From Gadus chalcogrammus (lineage: Eukaryota > Chordata > Actinopteri > Gadiformes > Gadidae): a DNA stretch of 64,000 bases. The notes below the pieces were generated by a model. It searched no databases and was not told where the DNA came from. It worked only from the letters and a program-made list of their open reading frames with translations. Shown piece by piece: positions 63,606-64,000 of the stretch. A program made the position numbers and the translations under genes. The stretch is from the NCBI RefSeq assembly GCF_026213295.1, contig NC_079422.1:2018250-2082249 (forward strand), in the 5' to 3' direction. The first letter of the stretch is position 1. Each line of letters begins with the position of its first letter.

Positions 63606-64000
63606 CTGGGAGGGACACATAAAGAGAGAGAGACTGTCAAGAGAGGAGCAAAGCCCAATCCATCTAAGAAACGTATTTACTGAGTTATTTATAAAATACG
63701 CAATCATACTCGTACAGTGTTGTGCCTGAACGCGTTCATTGAACGATAGTTCATGAACTTGTTCATATTTTGGGCGAACATAAACTGAACGTCTGTATTA
63801 CTGCCTGATGAACGGAACTCGTTCATTCTGGTGTCTGTGAACATCACGCTCACTCGGTTAACTTCCTCAATAGGGGGATTATTTGTCAATCAACATGGCG
63901 GATGCGCACGCAGAATGATCGGCAAAAGAAAATTTGTTTGACCGGTTGCCATGGTTATCTCCCTGTAGTTAATTTGCAGTTGCGGTGTTGTCAGCTTATG
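63606..64000. other. cpvl intron with GTTCA-rich repeat
   Basis: The intron upstream (on the - strand) of the GGYAEFLYQ exon. From about 63716 (CAGTGTTGTGCCTGAACG) it contains TGAACG/GTTCAT repeats resembling 39915-40015, probably one end of a hAT-like element that runs out of the window. The 61-codon frame on the - strand here is a translation of that repeat. Confidence 0.5.

Noticed and set aside
63704..63889. 61-codon frame MTNNPPIEEVNRVSVMFTD and onward on the - strand
   Set aside because: It translates the TGAACG/GTTCA repeat and is not continuous with cpvl.

Overview
The window is vertebrate, almost certainly teleost fish, nuclear DNA. It has spliced genes with GT-AG introns, very dense CA/GT and GA/CT microsatellites, and fish-type transposable elements (BEL/Pao LTR retrotransposon, L2-, L1- and I/Nimb-like LINE relics, several hAT families, a DDE_Tnp_4 plus YqaJ transposon relic). 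I cannot fix the order or species from sequence alone.

Two host genes are recognisable. creb5 (CREB/ATF-family bZIP factor) runs on the + strand through almost the whole window. I place six coding exons: 3805-3931, 5856-5960, 55432-55749, 57358-57585, 57786-57894 and 58851-59005, followed by a long 3' UTR. Earlier exons (N-terminal zinc finger and most of the activation region) must lie left of base 1. At the right end, five 3' exons of cpvl (a serine carboxypeptidase-like gene) lie on the - strand, convergent with creb5. Human CREB5 and CPVL are also near neighbours on 7p, so this looks like conserved synteny.

The region between creb5 exons 5856-5960 and 55432-55749 is one apparent intron of about 49.5 kb that has become a transposon nest. 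From 10.2 to 33.3 kb the same 11.5 kb of sequence occurs twice, on either side of a 100-N gap. The arrangement is what two overlapping, unmerged contigs would give, so I read it as an assembly duplication. Inside it sits a 6.5 kb palindromic foldback element with about 3.2 kb arms and a 98-base loop, with no recognisable coding. To its right is a mosaic: the end of a YqaJ-type nuclease gene and a convergent DDE_Tnp_4 transposase relic. That relic is cut by a hAT element with perfect 8-bp target duplications and by a second insertion. Further right are a 1 kb GAGA-rich minisatellite, a LINE relic lacking its catalytic core, a 4.36 kb BEL/Pao element with near-identical LTRs and an internal pol deletion, and an L2 3' end.

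Both host genes carry single-base frameshifts inside otherwise well conserved exons, mostly at short homopolymers. With the unmerged contigs, this points to a draft assembly with residual indel errors rather than gene death. Most other long open frames in the window are translations of microsatellites and were not annotated.
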